The translations under genes and the position numbers were made by a program. Under the pieces are notes generated by a model. That model made no database searches. It was not told the origin of the DNA and was given only the letters and a program-made list of their open reading frames with translations. From Roseomonas acroporae (GTDB lineage: Bacteria; Pseudomonadota; Alphaproteobacteria; Acetobacterales; Acetobacteraceae): a stretch of 64,000 nt of DNA. The stretch covers positions 29,421 to 93,420 of the forward strand of contig NZ_JALPRX010000076.1 in assembly GCF_023223525.1 (NCBI RefSeq). The letters run 5' to 3'. Shown piece by piece: positions 33,454 through 41,601 of this stretch (the first letter of the stretch is position 1; each line of letters opens with the position of its first letter).

Positions 33454-34353
33454 TCAGAGGTTGCGGCGCTTGAACACCGGCTCCGGGATTCCCCGGATGA
33501 TCGACATGATCACCCGCCAGACCGGCCGGACGTAGATCACGTCGCGCCCGCGCGCCTCGGCCGCCAGCACCGCCTTCGCCACCTCCTCGGGCTGCGCCGT
33601 CAGCGGCTTGGGCAGGTTCATGCCCGCCGTCATCTGCGTGTCCACGAAGCCGGGCTTGACGGTGACGACGTGCACGCCCTTCCCCGCCAGGCGGTTGCGC
33701 AGGCCGGAGAGGAAGGCGGTGAAGCCCGCCTTGGCCGAGCCGTAGACGTAGTTGCTCGCCCGCCCGCGATCGCCCGCCACCGAGGAGATGCCGATGATGG
33801 TGCCGCTGCCGCGCGCCTCCATCCGGTTCGCCACCTCGCCCAGGAACAGCGCCGGGGCGAGGTAGTTGGTGCGCATCACCCGCTCGGCCTCGGCCGGGTC
33901 GGCCGCCGAGCGCGGCTGCTCGCCGAGCAGGCCGACCACCGAGATCACCGTCGCCGGCAGCACCGGCAGCGAATCGAGCAGCGGCGCGTGCGCGGCGAGG
34001 TCCAGCACGTCGAGCGGCAGGAGCTGCACCGCGACGCCGTGGCGCAGCCGCAGATCGGCCGCCTCGCGCTCCAGGCGCGCCGGCTGGCGCGCCAGCAGGA
34101 TCAGCGGCCGCCCCTCGGCGGCATGGGCACGGGCGATGGCGGCGCCGATGTCGGAGGCGGCGCCGAGGATCAGCACGGCGTTCGTCGCCTCCGCCGGCAG
34201 CGTCGCCGGGACGGTGGCGGCGGCCGCCGCGGAGGCGGGGCCGGAGGGGACGGGGCCGGAGGAAACGGGGCCGGAGGAAACGGGGCCGGGGGAGGCCGCC
34301 GGGGCCGGCGGCGGCGGGGAGACGGCCGGGGCCGGGGCGGTCGGGTCGCTCAA
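33454..34353 (-). CDS. DprE2-like SDR reductase
   Basis: 299 residues from TTG 34353, which overlaps the preceding oxidase stop (TTGA). A ~45-residue Pro/Ala/Ser-Gly leader encoded by 15-nt repeats precedes the SDR fold: AVLILGAASDIGAAIARAHA (an atypical glycine motif shared with DprE2), VVGLLG, ISSVAGDRG and catalytic YVYGSAKAG. The C-terminus has a hydrophobic segment near the end. DprE2 reduces the 2-keto lipid-linked pentose to the arabinose form with NADH. The upstream neighbour encodes the matching DprE1-like oxidase, which supports this over a generic SDR. Confidence 0.85.
   Translation of the reverse strand: MSDPTAPAPAVSPPPPAPAASPGPVSSGPVSSGPVPSGPASAAAAATVPATLPAEATNAVLILGAASDIGAAIARAHAAEGRPLILLARQPARLEREAADLRLRHGVAVQLLPLDVLDLAAHAPLLDSLPVLPATVISVVGLLGEQPRSAADPAEAERVMRTNYLAPALFLGEVANRMEARGSGTIIGISSVAGDRGRASNYVYGSAKAGFTAFLSGLRNRLAGKGVHVVTVKPGFVDTQMTAGMNLPKPLTAQPEEVAKAVLAAEARGRDVIYVRPVWRVIMSIIRGIPEPVFKRRNL
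34235..34294 (-). repeat. 15-nt tandem repeats in the DprE2-like gene
   Basis: Four units of the form acggggccggaggaa (+ strand), codon-aligned, encode a Ser-Ser-Gly-Pro-Val type repeat in the N-terminal leader, before the Rossmann fold. Confidence 0.85.
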
Positions 34354-35660
34354 AGGTCCAACCTCTGCGATTGCAGGGACTCGAAGCGCCGGTGCGGGTC
34401 GTACCGCTCGCGCAGCGCGAGGAATTCGTCGAGGCGCGGATAGCCCCGGCGCATCATCCGCGCGCCGGTGCGGGAATCCTTCGCCAGGTAGAGCCGCCCG
34501 CCATGGTCGGCGACGATCGCGTCCAGCTCCAGCAGCAGGTTCAGCGTCGCCGTGTCCACCGGGAAGTCGAGGGTCAGGGTGTAGCCCTCGGTGGGGAAGG
34601 AGAGCAGGCCCTCGCCCTCGGCACCGAACAGCTTCAGCACGGCGAGGAACGAGCCCATGCCGGCGGCGGAGACCTTCTCCAGCACCGCCGTGATGCCGGC
34701 GCGGCTGGCCGCCTTCGGGATCACGCACTGGTACTGGGTGAAGCCGCCGCGCCCGTAGATCCGGTTCCACTCGCCCACCGCGTCCAGCGGGTAGAAGTAG
34801 GTGACGTAGTCCACCAGCGCCGTGCCCGGCCTACCGCGGCCGTAGTACAGCGCGTTGAAGGCGCGCATGCTCCACGGGTTCAGCGCGATGCGCGGGAAGT
34901 CCACCGGCACGTTGCGCAGCTTCCGCCCCGGCGGCGCCAGCGTCGCGTCCGGCGCCTCCGCCCGCGTCGCGTGCTCGCCGCGGTAGAGCAGCGAGCGGCC
35001 GAGCCGCTTCCCGCGCGCGAGGCAGTCGATCCAGGCGACCGTGTAGGTCCAGCCCTCGCTCTCCTCGCACAGCGCCATGATCTCGTCGAAGGAGCCGGCG
35101 CGCAGCGTCTCCTGCCGGATCGCGCCGGTCTCGACCGGAATGAGGCAGAAGGTGACCTCCAGGATCACCCCGGTCAGCCCCATGCCGCCGATCGTCGCGC
35201 GCAGCAGGTCGGCGTTCTCGTCGCGCGCGCAGCGCCGGACCGCGCCGTCCGCCGTCAGCAGCAGCAGGGATTCGACGTGGTTGCCGAAGGTGCCGGCCAG
35301 GTGGTGGTTCTTGCCGTGCACGTCGGCCGCCACCATGCCGCCGATGGTGACGAAGCGGGTGCCCGGCGTCACCGGCGCGAACCAGCCGCGCGGCACGCTG
35401 AAGGCCAGCAGCTCGGAGAGCAGCAGCCCCGCCTCGCAGGTGACGCGCCCGCTCGCCGGGTCGAAGGCGAGCAGCCGGTCGCTGCGCAGCGTGGAGAGGG
35501 TGCAGCGCGCGTTCAGCGAGGCGTCGCCGTAGGAGCGCCCGTTGCCGCGGGCGATCAGGCTTTCTTGCCCCAGCACCGTGGCGCGCGCCCCCTCGGCGTC
35601 GCGCATGACCGCCCGCGCGCAGTCGACGCGCGGGTAGCGGCCCCAGCCGGAAAGCTTCAT
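34350..35660 (-). CDS. DprE1-like FAD-dependent oxidase
   Basis: 436 residues from ATG 35660, overlapping the GtrA stop by ATGA. The FAD-binding PCMH domain shows ARGNGRSYGDASLN, GTRFVTIGGMVAADVHGKNHH and GNHVESLLLLTADG. The C-terminal part carries PLDAVGEWNRIYGRGGFTQYQCVIP and the active-site Lys in YLAKDSR. These match decaprenylphosphoryl-ribose 2-oxidase, which with DprE2 epimerises lipid-linked ribose to arabinose. The residue matching mycobacterial Cys387 is Thr363 (TLTLDFP). Related genes in Azorhizobium (noe) serve Nod-factor arabinosylation. Confidence 0.92.
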   Translation of the reverse strand: MKLSGWGRYPRVDCARAVMRDAEGARATVLGQESLIARGNGRSYGDASLNARCTLSTLRSDRLLAFDPASGRVTCEAGLLLSELLAFSVPRGWFAPVTPGTRFVTIGGMVAADVHGKNHHLAGTFGNHVESLLLLTADGAVRRCARDENADLLRATIGGMGLTGVILEVTFCLIPVETGAIRQETLRAGSFDEIMALCEESEGWTYTVAWIDCLARGKRLGRSLLYRGEHATRAEAPDATLAPPGRKLRNVPVDFPRIALNPWSMRAFNALYYGRGRPGTALVDYVTYFYPLDAVGEWNRIYGRGGFTQYQCVIPKAASRAGITAVLEKVSAAGMGSFLAVLKLFGAEGEGLLSFPTEGYTLTLDFPVDTATLNLLLELDAIVADHGGRLYLAKDSRTGARMMRRGYPRLDEFLALRERYDPHRRFESLQSQRLDL

Positions 35661-36127
35661 GCGCCGTCGAAGACCAGCTTGCGGTCCAGGTGGTACTTCA
35701 CCCAGTAGCCGAGGGCGAGGCCGAGCACCGCGCCGAGATAGCGCCAGTTGCCGCCGGCGAGCCAGTCGAACAGGAACTCGGTGGCCCAGAACAGCAGCGT
35801 CGTGACCACGGACAGCAGCGTGTAGAGCGTGAACTTGCGCGCGTGCGTGTCGAGGCCGCCCGACTGGTCGAAGAAGATCCAGCGCTTGTCGAGCAGGTAC
35901 TTTGGCACGATCCCCGCCAGCGTGCCCGCCGTCATCGCCGCGACCAGCGAGAAGGGGCCGTCGTAGACGGCGTGCGCCGCCATCTGCACGAGCAGGTTGA
36001 TGACGGTGCAGATCGCCGCGAACAGGGCGTAGCGCAGCGCCAGCGACAGGCCGGCGGGGCGCGCATCGGCACGCGCCGCCGCCCCGGCCGGGGCGATGCC
36101 CGCCCCGGCGACACTCTCTCCCGGCAT
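35657..36127 (-). CDS. GtrA-family membrane protein
   Basis: 156 residues from ATG 36127, three bases after the UbiA/HAD stop. Four predicted TM helices: ALRYALFAAICTVINLLVQM, LVAAMTAGTLAGIVPKYLL, TLYTLLSVVTTLLFWATEF and LGAVLGLALGYWVKYHLD, with the GtrA signature KYLLDKRWIF. GtrA proteins flip or present polyprenyl-phosphate-linked sugars. A mycobacterial GtrA-like protein lies beside the DprE genes and has been linked to decaprenyl-phosphoryl-arabinose. Its coupling to DprE1 fits that role. Confidence 0.9.
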   Translation of the reverse strand: MPGESVAGAGIAPAGAAARADARPAGLSLALRYALFAAICTVINLLVQMAAHAVYDGPFSLVAAMTAGTLAGIVPKYLLDKRWIFFDQSGGLDTHARKFTLYTLLSVVTTLLFWATEFLFDWLAGGNWRYLGAVLGLALGYWVKYHLDRKLVFDGA

Positions 36128-36130
36128 CGG

Positions 36131-37600
36131 TCAGAGGCTCGCCAGCAGGATGCCGCCGCAGAGCACCGCGCAGACCTGGCTGACGCGGTCGGTGGCGGCG
36201 AAGATCACGGGGTCGTCATGCATCTCGTTGCGCTGGGTCAGCATCAGCACGCGGCCCAGCCAGTAGACTAGCACCACGCAGATCAGCCAGAGGCGGTTGG
36301 GATGGTCGTAGGCCATCCGCACCGCGTCGCTGTTGACGTAGAGGGCGAAGACCAGGATGGCCGTGAAGCCGCTGGCCGCGGCCAGGGCCGCCAGCATCGG
36401 CAGGTCGGCCAGCCGGTAGTCGCGCCCCGAGGGGTTGCCGAGCCCGGCGGCGCTGCGCTCGATCAGCTCGGCGCAGCGCTTGACCAGGGCGAGGCTGGTG
36501 AAGATGAACAGCGCGAAGGCGCCGAGCCAGGCGGAGAGCTTGATGTCCACCGCGACCGAGCCCGCCAGCAGCCGCAGCCCGTAGAGGCCGGCCAGCACCA
36601 CCACGTCCAGCATCATCTTGCGCTTGAGCACGGTGGAGTAGGCGAGCGTCGCCGCGTAGTAGAGGGCGAGCACGCCGAGGAAGGGCAGCCCGACCGGCAG
36701 CGCCAGCAGGATGCCGCAGAGCAGCAGGGCGGGCGTCATCACCAGCCCGTGCAGCACCGGGATGGTGCCGGCGGCGAAGGGCCGGTTGCGCTTGGTCGAA
36801 TGCGCCCGGTCGCGCCCGAGGTCGATCAGGTCGTTGGTGACGTAGACCGAGGAGGCGATCAGGCTGAAGGAGAAGAAGGCCAGGATGATGGCGCCGATCT
36901 CGGGCATGCCGACCTGGTGCGCCGCGACGGCCGGGACCGCCACCAGCAGGTTCTTCAGCCACTGGTGGACGCGGATCGCCTTGAGGTAGGTGCGCACCCG
37001 CATCTTGCGGCTGCCCAGCGCGCGCGCCTGCGGGAAGCGGGCGCGGACCTGCTCGAAGAAGCTGGCGGGGGCGTTGGCGACCAGCACGCCGCCGGCCTTC
37101 TCCCAGACCTCGATGTCCACGGCCTCGTTGCCGATGTAGTCGAAGCCGCCCTCGCCGAAGGTCTCGCAGAGGATCTTCGCCTTGCGCGGCCCGGAGAGGT
37201 TGGTCCGGCCGTCCGAGGCGAACACCCCGTCGAACAGGCCGAGCTCGCGCGCCACCGCGTCCGCGAGGGAGTGGTCGGCCGCCGTGGCGAGATAGACCTT
37301 CCGGCCGCGCTGGCGCTCGGCGACGATGAAGTCCACCACCTCGTCGTTCCAGGGCAGGCGGGCGATGTCGAGCGTCGCGGCATGGGCGATGCGCTGCTTC
37401 AGCGCCGCCTTGCCCTCGCGCAGGCTGAACACCGCCTTCAGCGCCTCGACCGGCCGGCTTGCCAGCAGCGAGAAGAAGGATTCCACCAGCAGGTCGGACC
37501 GCAGCAGGGTCCCGTCGAGATCCACGACCAGCGGACGGTCGACCGGAAGCACGTCCGAGCCCTTTCCACCGGTCGCGGGCAGTGTCGTCGTTGCTGCCAC
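36131..37600 (-). CDS. HAD phosphatase-UbiA prenyltransferase fusion
   Basis: 489 residues from GTG 37600, preceded by GGAGAGGG; TTG 37624 is possible but worse. Residues ~25-200 are a HAD domain (VVDLDGTLLRSD, YLATAADHSLADA, FDYIGNEAVDIEVW). From ~215 on lies a UbiA-type domain with eight or nine TM helices and the Asp-rich NDLIDLGRDRAHSTKRNRP motif. This class makes polyprenyl-phosphoribose from PRPP (Rv3806c-like). The HAD domain could remove the 5-phosphate, the step before DprE1. First gene of a four-gene coupled operon. Confidence 0.9.
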   Translation of the reverse strand: MAATTTLPATGGKGSDVLPVDRPLVVDLDGTLLRSDLLVESFFSLLASRPVEALKAVFSLREGKAALKQRIAHAATLDIARLPWNDEVVDFIVAERQRGRKVYLATAADHSLADAVARELGLFDGVFASDGRTNLSGPRKAKILCETFGEGGFDYIGNEAVDIEVWEKAGGVLVANAPASFFEQVRARFPQARALGSRKMRVRTYLKAIRVHQWLKNLLVAVPAVAAHQVGMPEIGAIILAFFSFSLIASSVYVTNDLIDLGRDRAHSTKRNRPFAAGTIPVLHGLVMTPALLLCGILLALPVGLPFLGVLALYYAATLAYSTVLKRKMMLDVVVLAGLYGLRLLAGSVAVDIKLSAWLGAFALFIFTSLALVKRCAELIERSAAGLGNPSGRDYRLADLPMLAALAAASGFTAILVFALYVNSDAVRMAYDHPNRLWLICVVLVYWLGRVLMLTQRNEMHDDPVIFAATDRVSQVCAVLCGGILLASL

Positions 37601-37988
37601 TCGGCCCTCTCCAGCAATGCCCAAGGCGTCGCCCTGTTATAGTGCGGTGCAGCATAGAACGCCACAACCATATCATGCGGCACTTCAGGGCAGGGGCCGC
37701 CGTGGCAGGCGGCCATCGTTCGCCCATCATGCACGAAGCGGCCCGCGGCCGCTACCGGTGGTGGCAGCGGCCGGCCGGCGATGCGGACAGCATGACGGAA
37801 TTATGACCATTATTTGGATGGTCCAGCCCGGCGGCGCGGGTGGCCGGAGCGGGGCGCCACCCGCGGGCGGGTGCCCGGTGCCGGCCCCGGCCCCGGCCCC
37901 GGCCCCGGAGGAGGGGATGGGCCGGCCCTCGCCCCGGCGGCGCAAGCCGGGGCCGGCGCGTTCCGGTCCCGCCCCGGACCCGGATTCC
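37601..37988. other. Intergenic upstream of the lipid-pentose operon
   Basis: 388 bp without a gene. The AT-richer part near 37630-37680 probably carries the - strand promoter of the operon. An inverted repeat GACCAT...ATGGTC lies at about 37805-37823, and a hexanucleotide CCGGCC-type run near 37880-37905. The far end abuts the bdhA stop. Confidence 0.5.
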
Positions 37989-38774
37989 CTACTCGGCCAC
38001 CCAGCCGCCATCCACGGAGAGCGAGATGCCGGTCACCGTGTCCGCCCCGTCCGAACAGAGGTAGAGCGCCGCGGCGGCGATGTTGGCCGGCGTCGAGAAG
38101 CGGTGCATCGGCTGCTTCTCGGAGACGAGCTTCGCCTCCTCCTCCTTCGCCGAGGTGCCGTTCTCCTTGGCCCGGGCGTCGATCTGCTTCTGCACCAGCG
38201 GCGTCAGCACCCAGCCCGGGCAGATCGCGTTCACCGTGACGCCGGCATTGGCGCACTCGATCGCCGCCACCTTGGTCAGCCCGATGATGCCGTGCTTGGC
38301 CGCGACATAGGCGGCCTTCTGCGGCGAGGCGACCAGCCCGTGCGCCGAGGAGATGTTGATGACCCGGCCCCAGCCCTTCTCCTTCATGCCCCGCAGCGCC
38401 GCGTGCATCGCGTAGAAGGCGCCGGAGAGGTTGATCGAGATGATCTGGTCCCACTTCTCGATCGGGAAGTCCTCGATGTCGGCCGTGAACTGGATGCCGG
38501 CATTGTTGACCAGGATGTCGAGGCCGCCCAGCTCGCTCCGCGCCTTCTCCACCATGGCGGCGCAATCCGCCGGCTTGCTGATGTCGGCCGGCGCGTAGAT
38601 GGCGCGCACGCCGTAGCGCGAGGCCGTCTCGGCCCGCAGCGCCTCGATCGCGGCGGCGTCGCCGAAGCCGTTGAACACGATGTCGGCGCCAGCCTCGGCC
38701 AGCGCCCGGGCGATGCCCTCGCCGATCCCGGACGTGGACCCGGTGACCAGCGCAACCTTGCCCTTCAGGCTCAT
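37989..38774 (-). CDS. bdhA: 3-hydroxybutyrate dehydrogenase
   Basis: 261 residues from ATG 38774. Classical SDR with VTGSTSGIGEGIARALAEAGADIVFNG at the start, NNAGIQFTADIEDFP, ISSAHGLVASP and catalytic YVAAKHG. The C-terminal SEKQPMHRFSTPANIAAAALYLCSDGADTVTG and closing SVDGGWVAE are typical of D-3-hydroxybutyrate dehydrogenase, which oxidises 3-hydroxybutyrate to acetoacetate with NAD+ during PHB or ketone-body use. Cytosolic tetramer. Stands alone between the lipid-pentose operon and a divergent methyltransferase. Confidence 0.93.
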   Translation of the reverse strand: MSLKGKVALVTGSTSGIGEGIARALAEAGADIVFNGFGDAAAIEALRAETASRYGVRAIYAPADISKPADCAAMVEKARSELGGLDILVNNAGIQFTADIEDFPIEKWDQIISINLSGAFYAMHAALRGMKEKGWGRVINISSAHGLVASPQKAAYVAAKHGIIGLTKVAAIECANAGVTVNAICPGWVLTPLVQKQIDARAKENGTSAKEEEAKLVSEKQPMHRFSTPANIAAAALYLCSDGADTVTGISLSVDGGWVAE

Positions 38775-38962
38775 CCGCTCTCTCCAGATTGGGGGCGCGG
38801 ATCATCGGACCGCCCCATGACGCTGCCAAGCGCGGCCGCGTGACAGGAAGGACATGCGTCCGAACCGCGCGGCGGATGGCGCTTGAAATCCCATCACGAT
38901 GCGGATAGCGGGCGGCCGCCATCCCTTCCGAGCCGCCCGCCGCGACGCAGGAGACGAGCCCG

Positions 38963-39868
38963 ATGCCAGCCGACATCGCTGATCCCGCCTCCGCTTGGCC
39001 CGCCCCCGCCTGGACCGCCCCCGCCTGGCCCGCCCCCGCTCGGCCCGCCCCCGACTGGGAGGCTTCGGCCGCGGCCTGGATCCGCGAGCAGGGCGAGGCG
39101 GGCGACTACGGCCGCCGCTGCGTGCTGGACGCCCCGATGCTCGGCCGCATCGCCCGCCTGTCCGTCGCCGACGCGCTGGATGTCGGCTGCGGCGAGGGGC
39201 GGTTCTGCCGGATGCTGCGGGCGCGCGGCATCCGGGCGGTCGGGATCGACCCCACCGAGGCCCTCCTCCGCCGCGCCCGGGCGCTCGACCCCGGCGGCGA
39301 CTACCGACACGGCCGGGCCGAGGCGCTGGACGTCCCGCCCGCCTCCTTCGACCTCGTGGTGAGCTATCTCAGCCTGATCGACATCGACGGCCTCGCCCCC
39401 GCCGTGGCCGGCATGGCCGCCGCGCTGCGGCCGGGCGGCACGCTGCTGATCGCCAACCTCAACCCCTTCTTCACCGCCGGCATGCCGCAGGGCTGGCAGC
39501 AGGCCGGCCCCGGCGAGCCCCGCTTCCACCTGGACCACTACCTGGAGGAGCGCGCCTATCAGGCCGAATGGCGCGGCATCCGCATCCGCAACTGGCACCG
39601 GCCGCTCTCCACCTACATGCGGCTCCTGCTCGGCAACGGCCTGGAATTGCGCCATTTCGACGAGCCCGCCCCCGTGTGCGGCGCCAGGGACGGCCTCGTT
39701 GACGGCCCCGTTGACGGCCCCGTTGACGGCCAGGCCGGCGGCGATCCCGCCAGGGCGGAGCGCTACCGCCGCGTCCCCTGGTTCCACCTGATGGAGTGGC
39801 GCCGGCCGGCCGCCGCTCCCTCGGACATCGAGCCGTCGGGCGCCACCCCGGTGGCGCCACCGCCGTGA
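38963..39868 (+). CDS. Class I SAM-dependent methyltransferase
   Basis: 301 residues from ATG 38963. A WPAPA repeat (15-nt units, 38996-39055) precedes the Rossmann core: ALDVGCGEGRFCRMLRARG (SAM loop), VGIDPTEALLRRA, FDLVVSYLSLIDI and LRPGGTLLIANLNP. A VDGP repeat (three 12-nt units, 39698-39733) lies near residue 247. The protein ends WFHLMEWRRP, then a low-complexity tail. Methyl acceptor unknown; small molecules such as quinones or sugars are possible. No operon partner. Confidence 0.88.
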   Translation: MPADIADPASAWPAPAWTAPAWPAPARPAPDWEASAAAWIREQGEAGDYGRRCVLDAPMLGRIARLSVADALDVGCGEGRFCRMLRARGIRAVGIDPTEALLRRARALDPGGDYRHGRAEALDVPPASFDLVVSYLSLIDIDGLAPAVAGMAAALRPGGTLLIANLNPFFTAGMPQGWQQAGPGEPRFHLDHYLEERAYQAEWRGIRIRNWHRPLSTYMRLLLGNGLELRHFDEPAPVCGARDGLVDGPVDGPVDGQAGGDPARAERYRRVPWFHLMEWRRPAAAPSDIEPSGATPVAPPP

Positions 39869-39951
39869 GGCGGAGCGACCCGGCAAGCCGCCGCGCCGGC
39901 GCCTCCGGGCTTGCCGGCGATGCGGCGGACGGGCGGGCGCCGGCCGGGGCC

Positions 39952-39962
39952 GGGGGGGGGGG
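39952..39962 (+). repeat. Poly-G tract of 11
   Basis: Eleven consecutive G in the intergenic region about 100 bp upstream of the patatin gene. Long enough for slipped-strand length change; being outside the coding sequence it could only influence expression. Confidence 0.9.
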
Positions 39963-40059
39963 ATGGCGGCACGGCCGTCATCCTGTTTCCGAAATCACCA
40001 TGACGCCGGCGCCGGCGCTGTAGGATGGGCCGGACCCGACGGCAGGAGGAGACGAAGGC

Positions 40060-41235
40060 ATGGACGCGACGACCGGCGATGGCGATCCTCCCGGCTGGCG
40101 GCCGGCGCGCTGCGACCGCGTGGCGCTGGTGCTGCAGGGCGGCGGCGCGCTCGGCGCCTACCAGGCGGGCGTCTACCAGGCGCTGCACGAGGCCGGCATC
40201 CAGCCCGACTGGATCTGCGGCGTCTCGATCGGCGCGGTGAACGCCGCGCTGATCGCCGGCAACCCGCCCGAGCGGCGGCTGGACGCGCTGCGCTGCTTCT
40301 GGGACCGGGTGACCACGCAGGACCTGCTGGGCCCGCTGGCCGGCCTGCTCCAGCCCCCCGCCGAGCTGATGGGCGACGATCTGCGCCGGCTGCGCAACCT
40401 CGGCAGCGCCACGGCGGCGGCGCTGTTCGGCCAGAACGGCTTCTTCAGGCCCAACCGGCTCAGCCCCTGGCTGGTGCCGCGCGGCGCCCCCGGCGCCACC
40501 GCCTGGTACACCACCGAGCCGCTGCGCGAGACGCTGCTGGAGCTGGTGGATTTCGACCGCATCAACGACCGCCGCCTCCGCTTCGCGGTGGGCGCCGTGA
40601 ACGTGCTGAGCGGCAATTTCATCTACTTCGACAACGCCGAGGCCGAGATCACGCCCGAGCACGTCATGGCCTCCGGCGCGCTGCCGCCCGGCCTGCCCAT
40701 GGTCCGGGTCGGCACCGACTGGTTCTGGGATGGCGGCCTCGTCTCCAACACCCCGCTCCAGCACGTGCTGGAGGCCGAGGAGGTGCTGAACACGCTGGTC
40801 TTCCAGGTGGACCTGTTCTCCGCCCGCGGCCCGCTGCCGCGCGACATGGAGGACGTGCTGGGGCGGGAGAAGGACATCCGGTACTCCTCCCGCACCCGCT
40901 ACAACACCGACATGTACCAGCGCATCCACGGCTGGAAGGTGAAGCTCAAGCAGGCGCTGGAGAAGGTGCCGGAGGAGCGCCTGAGCGACGAGGAGCGGCT
41001 CCTGAAGGAGCAATTGTCCGACCTGCCGGAGGTGGTGGTGCTCCAGCTCATCTACCAGCAGAAGGTCTACGAGGGGAATGCGCGCGACTACGAGTTCAGC
41101 CGCGCCACCATGCTGGAGCATTGGGAGAGCGGCCTGGCCGATACCCGCCGCACCCTGCTGCGCAAGGAATGGCTGGAGATGCCGCAGGAGGATTCCGGCC
41201 TCGTCGCGCACGACGTGCACCGGGCGGAAGAGTAG
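40060..41235 (+). CDS. Patatin-like phospholipase (DUF3734 type)
   Basis: 391 residues from ATG 40060. Oxyanion hole QGGGALGAYQAGVYQAL, nucleophile Ser56 in GVSIG, and catalytic Asp224 in WDGGLVSN form the patatin dyad. The C-terminal half (DMYQRIHGWKVKLKQALEKVPEE ... YEFSRATMLEHWESGLADT) is the DUF3734 domain found in bacterial patatins linked to polyhydroxybutyrate or lipid turnover. There is no signal peptide, so the substrate is likely cytosolic or inner-leaflet lipid. Confidence 0.94.
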   Translation: MDATTGDGDPPGWRPARCDRVALVLQGGGALGAYQAGVYQALHEAGIQPDWICGVSIGAVNAALIAGNPPERRLDALRCFWDRVTTQDLLGPLAGLLQPPAELMGDDLRRLRNLGSATAAALFGQNGFFRPNRLSPWLVPRGAPGATAWYTTEPLRETLLELVDFDRINDRRLRFAVGAVNVLSGNFIYFDNAEAEITPEHVMASGALPPGLPMVRVGTDWFWDGGLVSNTPLQHVLEAEEVLNTLVFQVDLFSARGPLPRDMEDVLGREKDIRYSSRTRYNTDMYQRIHGWKVKLKQALEKVPEERLSDEERLLKEQLSDLPEVVVLQLIYQQKVYEGNARDYEFSRATMLEHWESGLADTRRTLLRKEWLEMPQEDSGLVAHDVHRAEE

Positions 41236-41601
41236 GAGCGGAGGAGCAGGGACGGCGGCGGGCGGGCCGGGGAGTTCCCGCCGCCCGCCCGGCGCGGGCC
41301 CTGCCGCACGGTGGCGGTCCCGGCGCTTCCGGGCCCGGCGCCTCGGGCGGGCGCCGGCTCGCCCCGATGCGGGCCCGCCGCCGCTGCCGAAATCCCGGCC
41401 GGTAATTTCCTGTCGGATCGGTGTGGCCGCACGCAAGCCGATTTCCGATCGCCCCTGCGCGACATGGCGGTGCGCGGCGAATATTGGCGTTCCGGATTCG
41501 TCGGCAAATTTCTCCTGCGGACACACCTCGCATGGTATGATGCCGGCCGGCATGGGCGTCTGGCCCAGGGCGACGCTTGCCTGCGACTGGAGCCGATCCG
41601 G
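41236..41601. other. Intergenic upstream of the O-antigen ligase-like gene
   Basis: 366 bp. The second half (41440-41600) is less GC-rich, with TATTGG- and TATGATGC-like stretches, and probably carries the promoter of the downstream gene. No coding signal, although the ligase frame is open through it. Confidence 0.5.
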
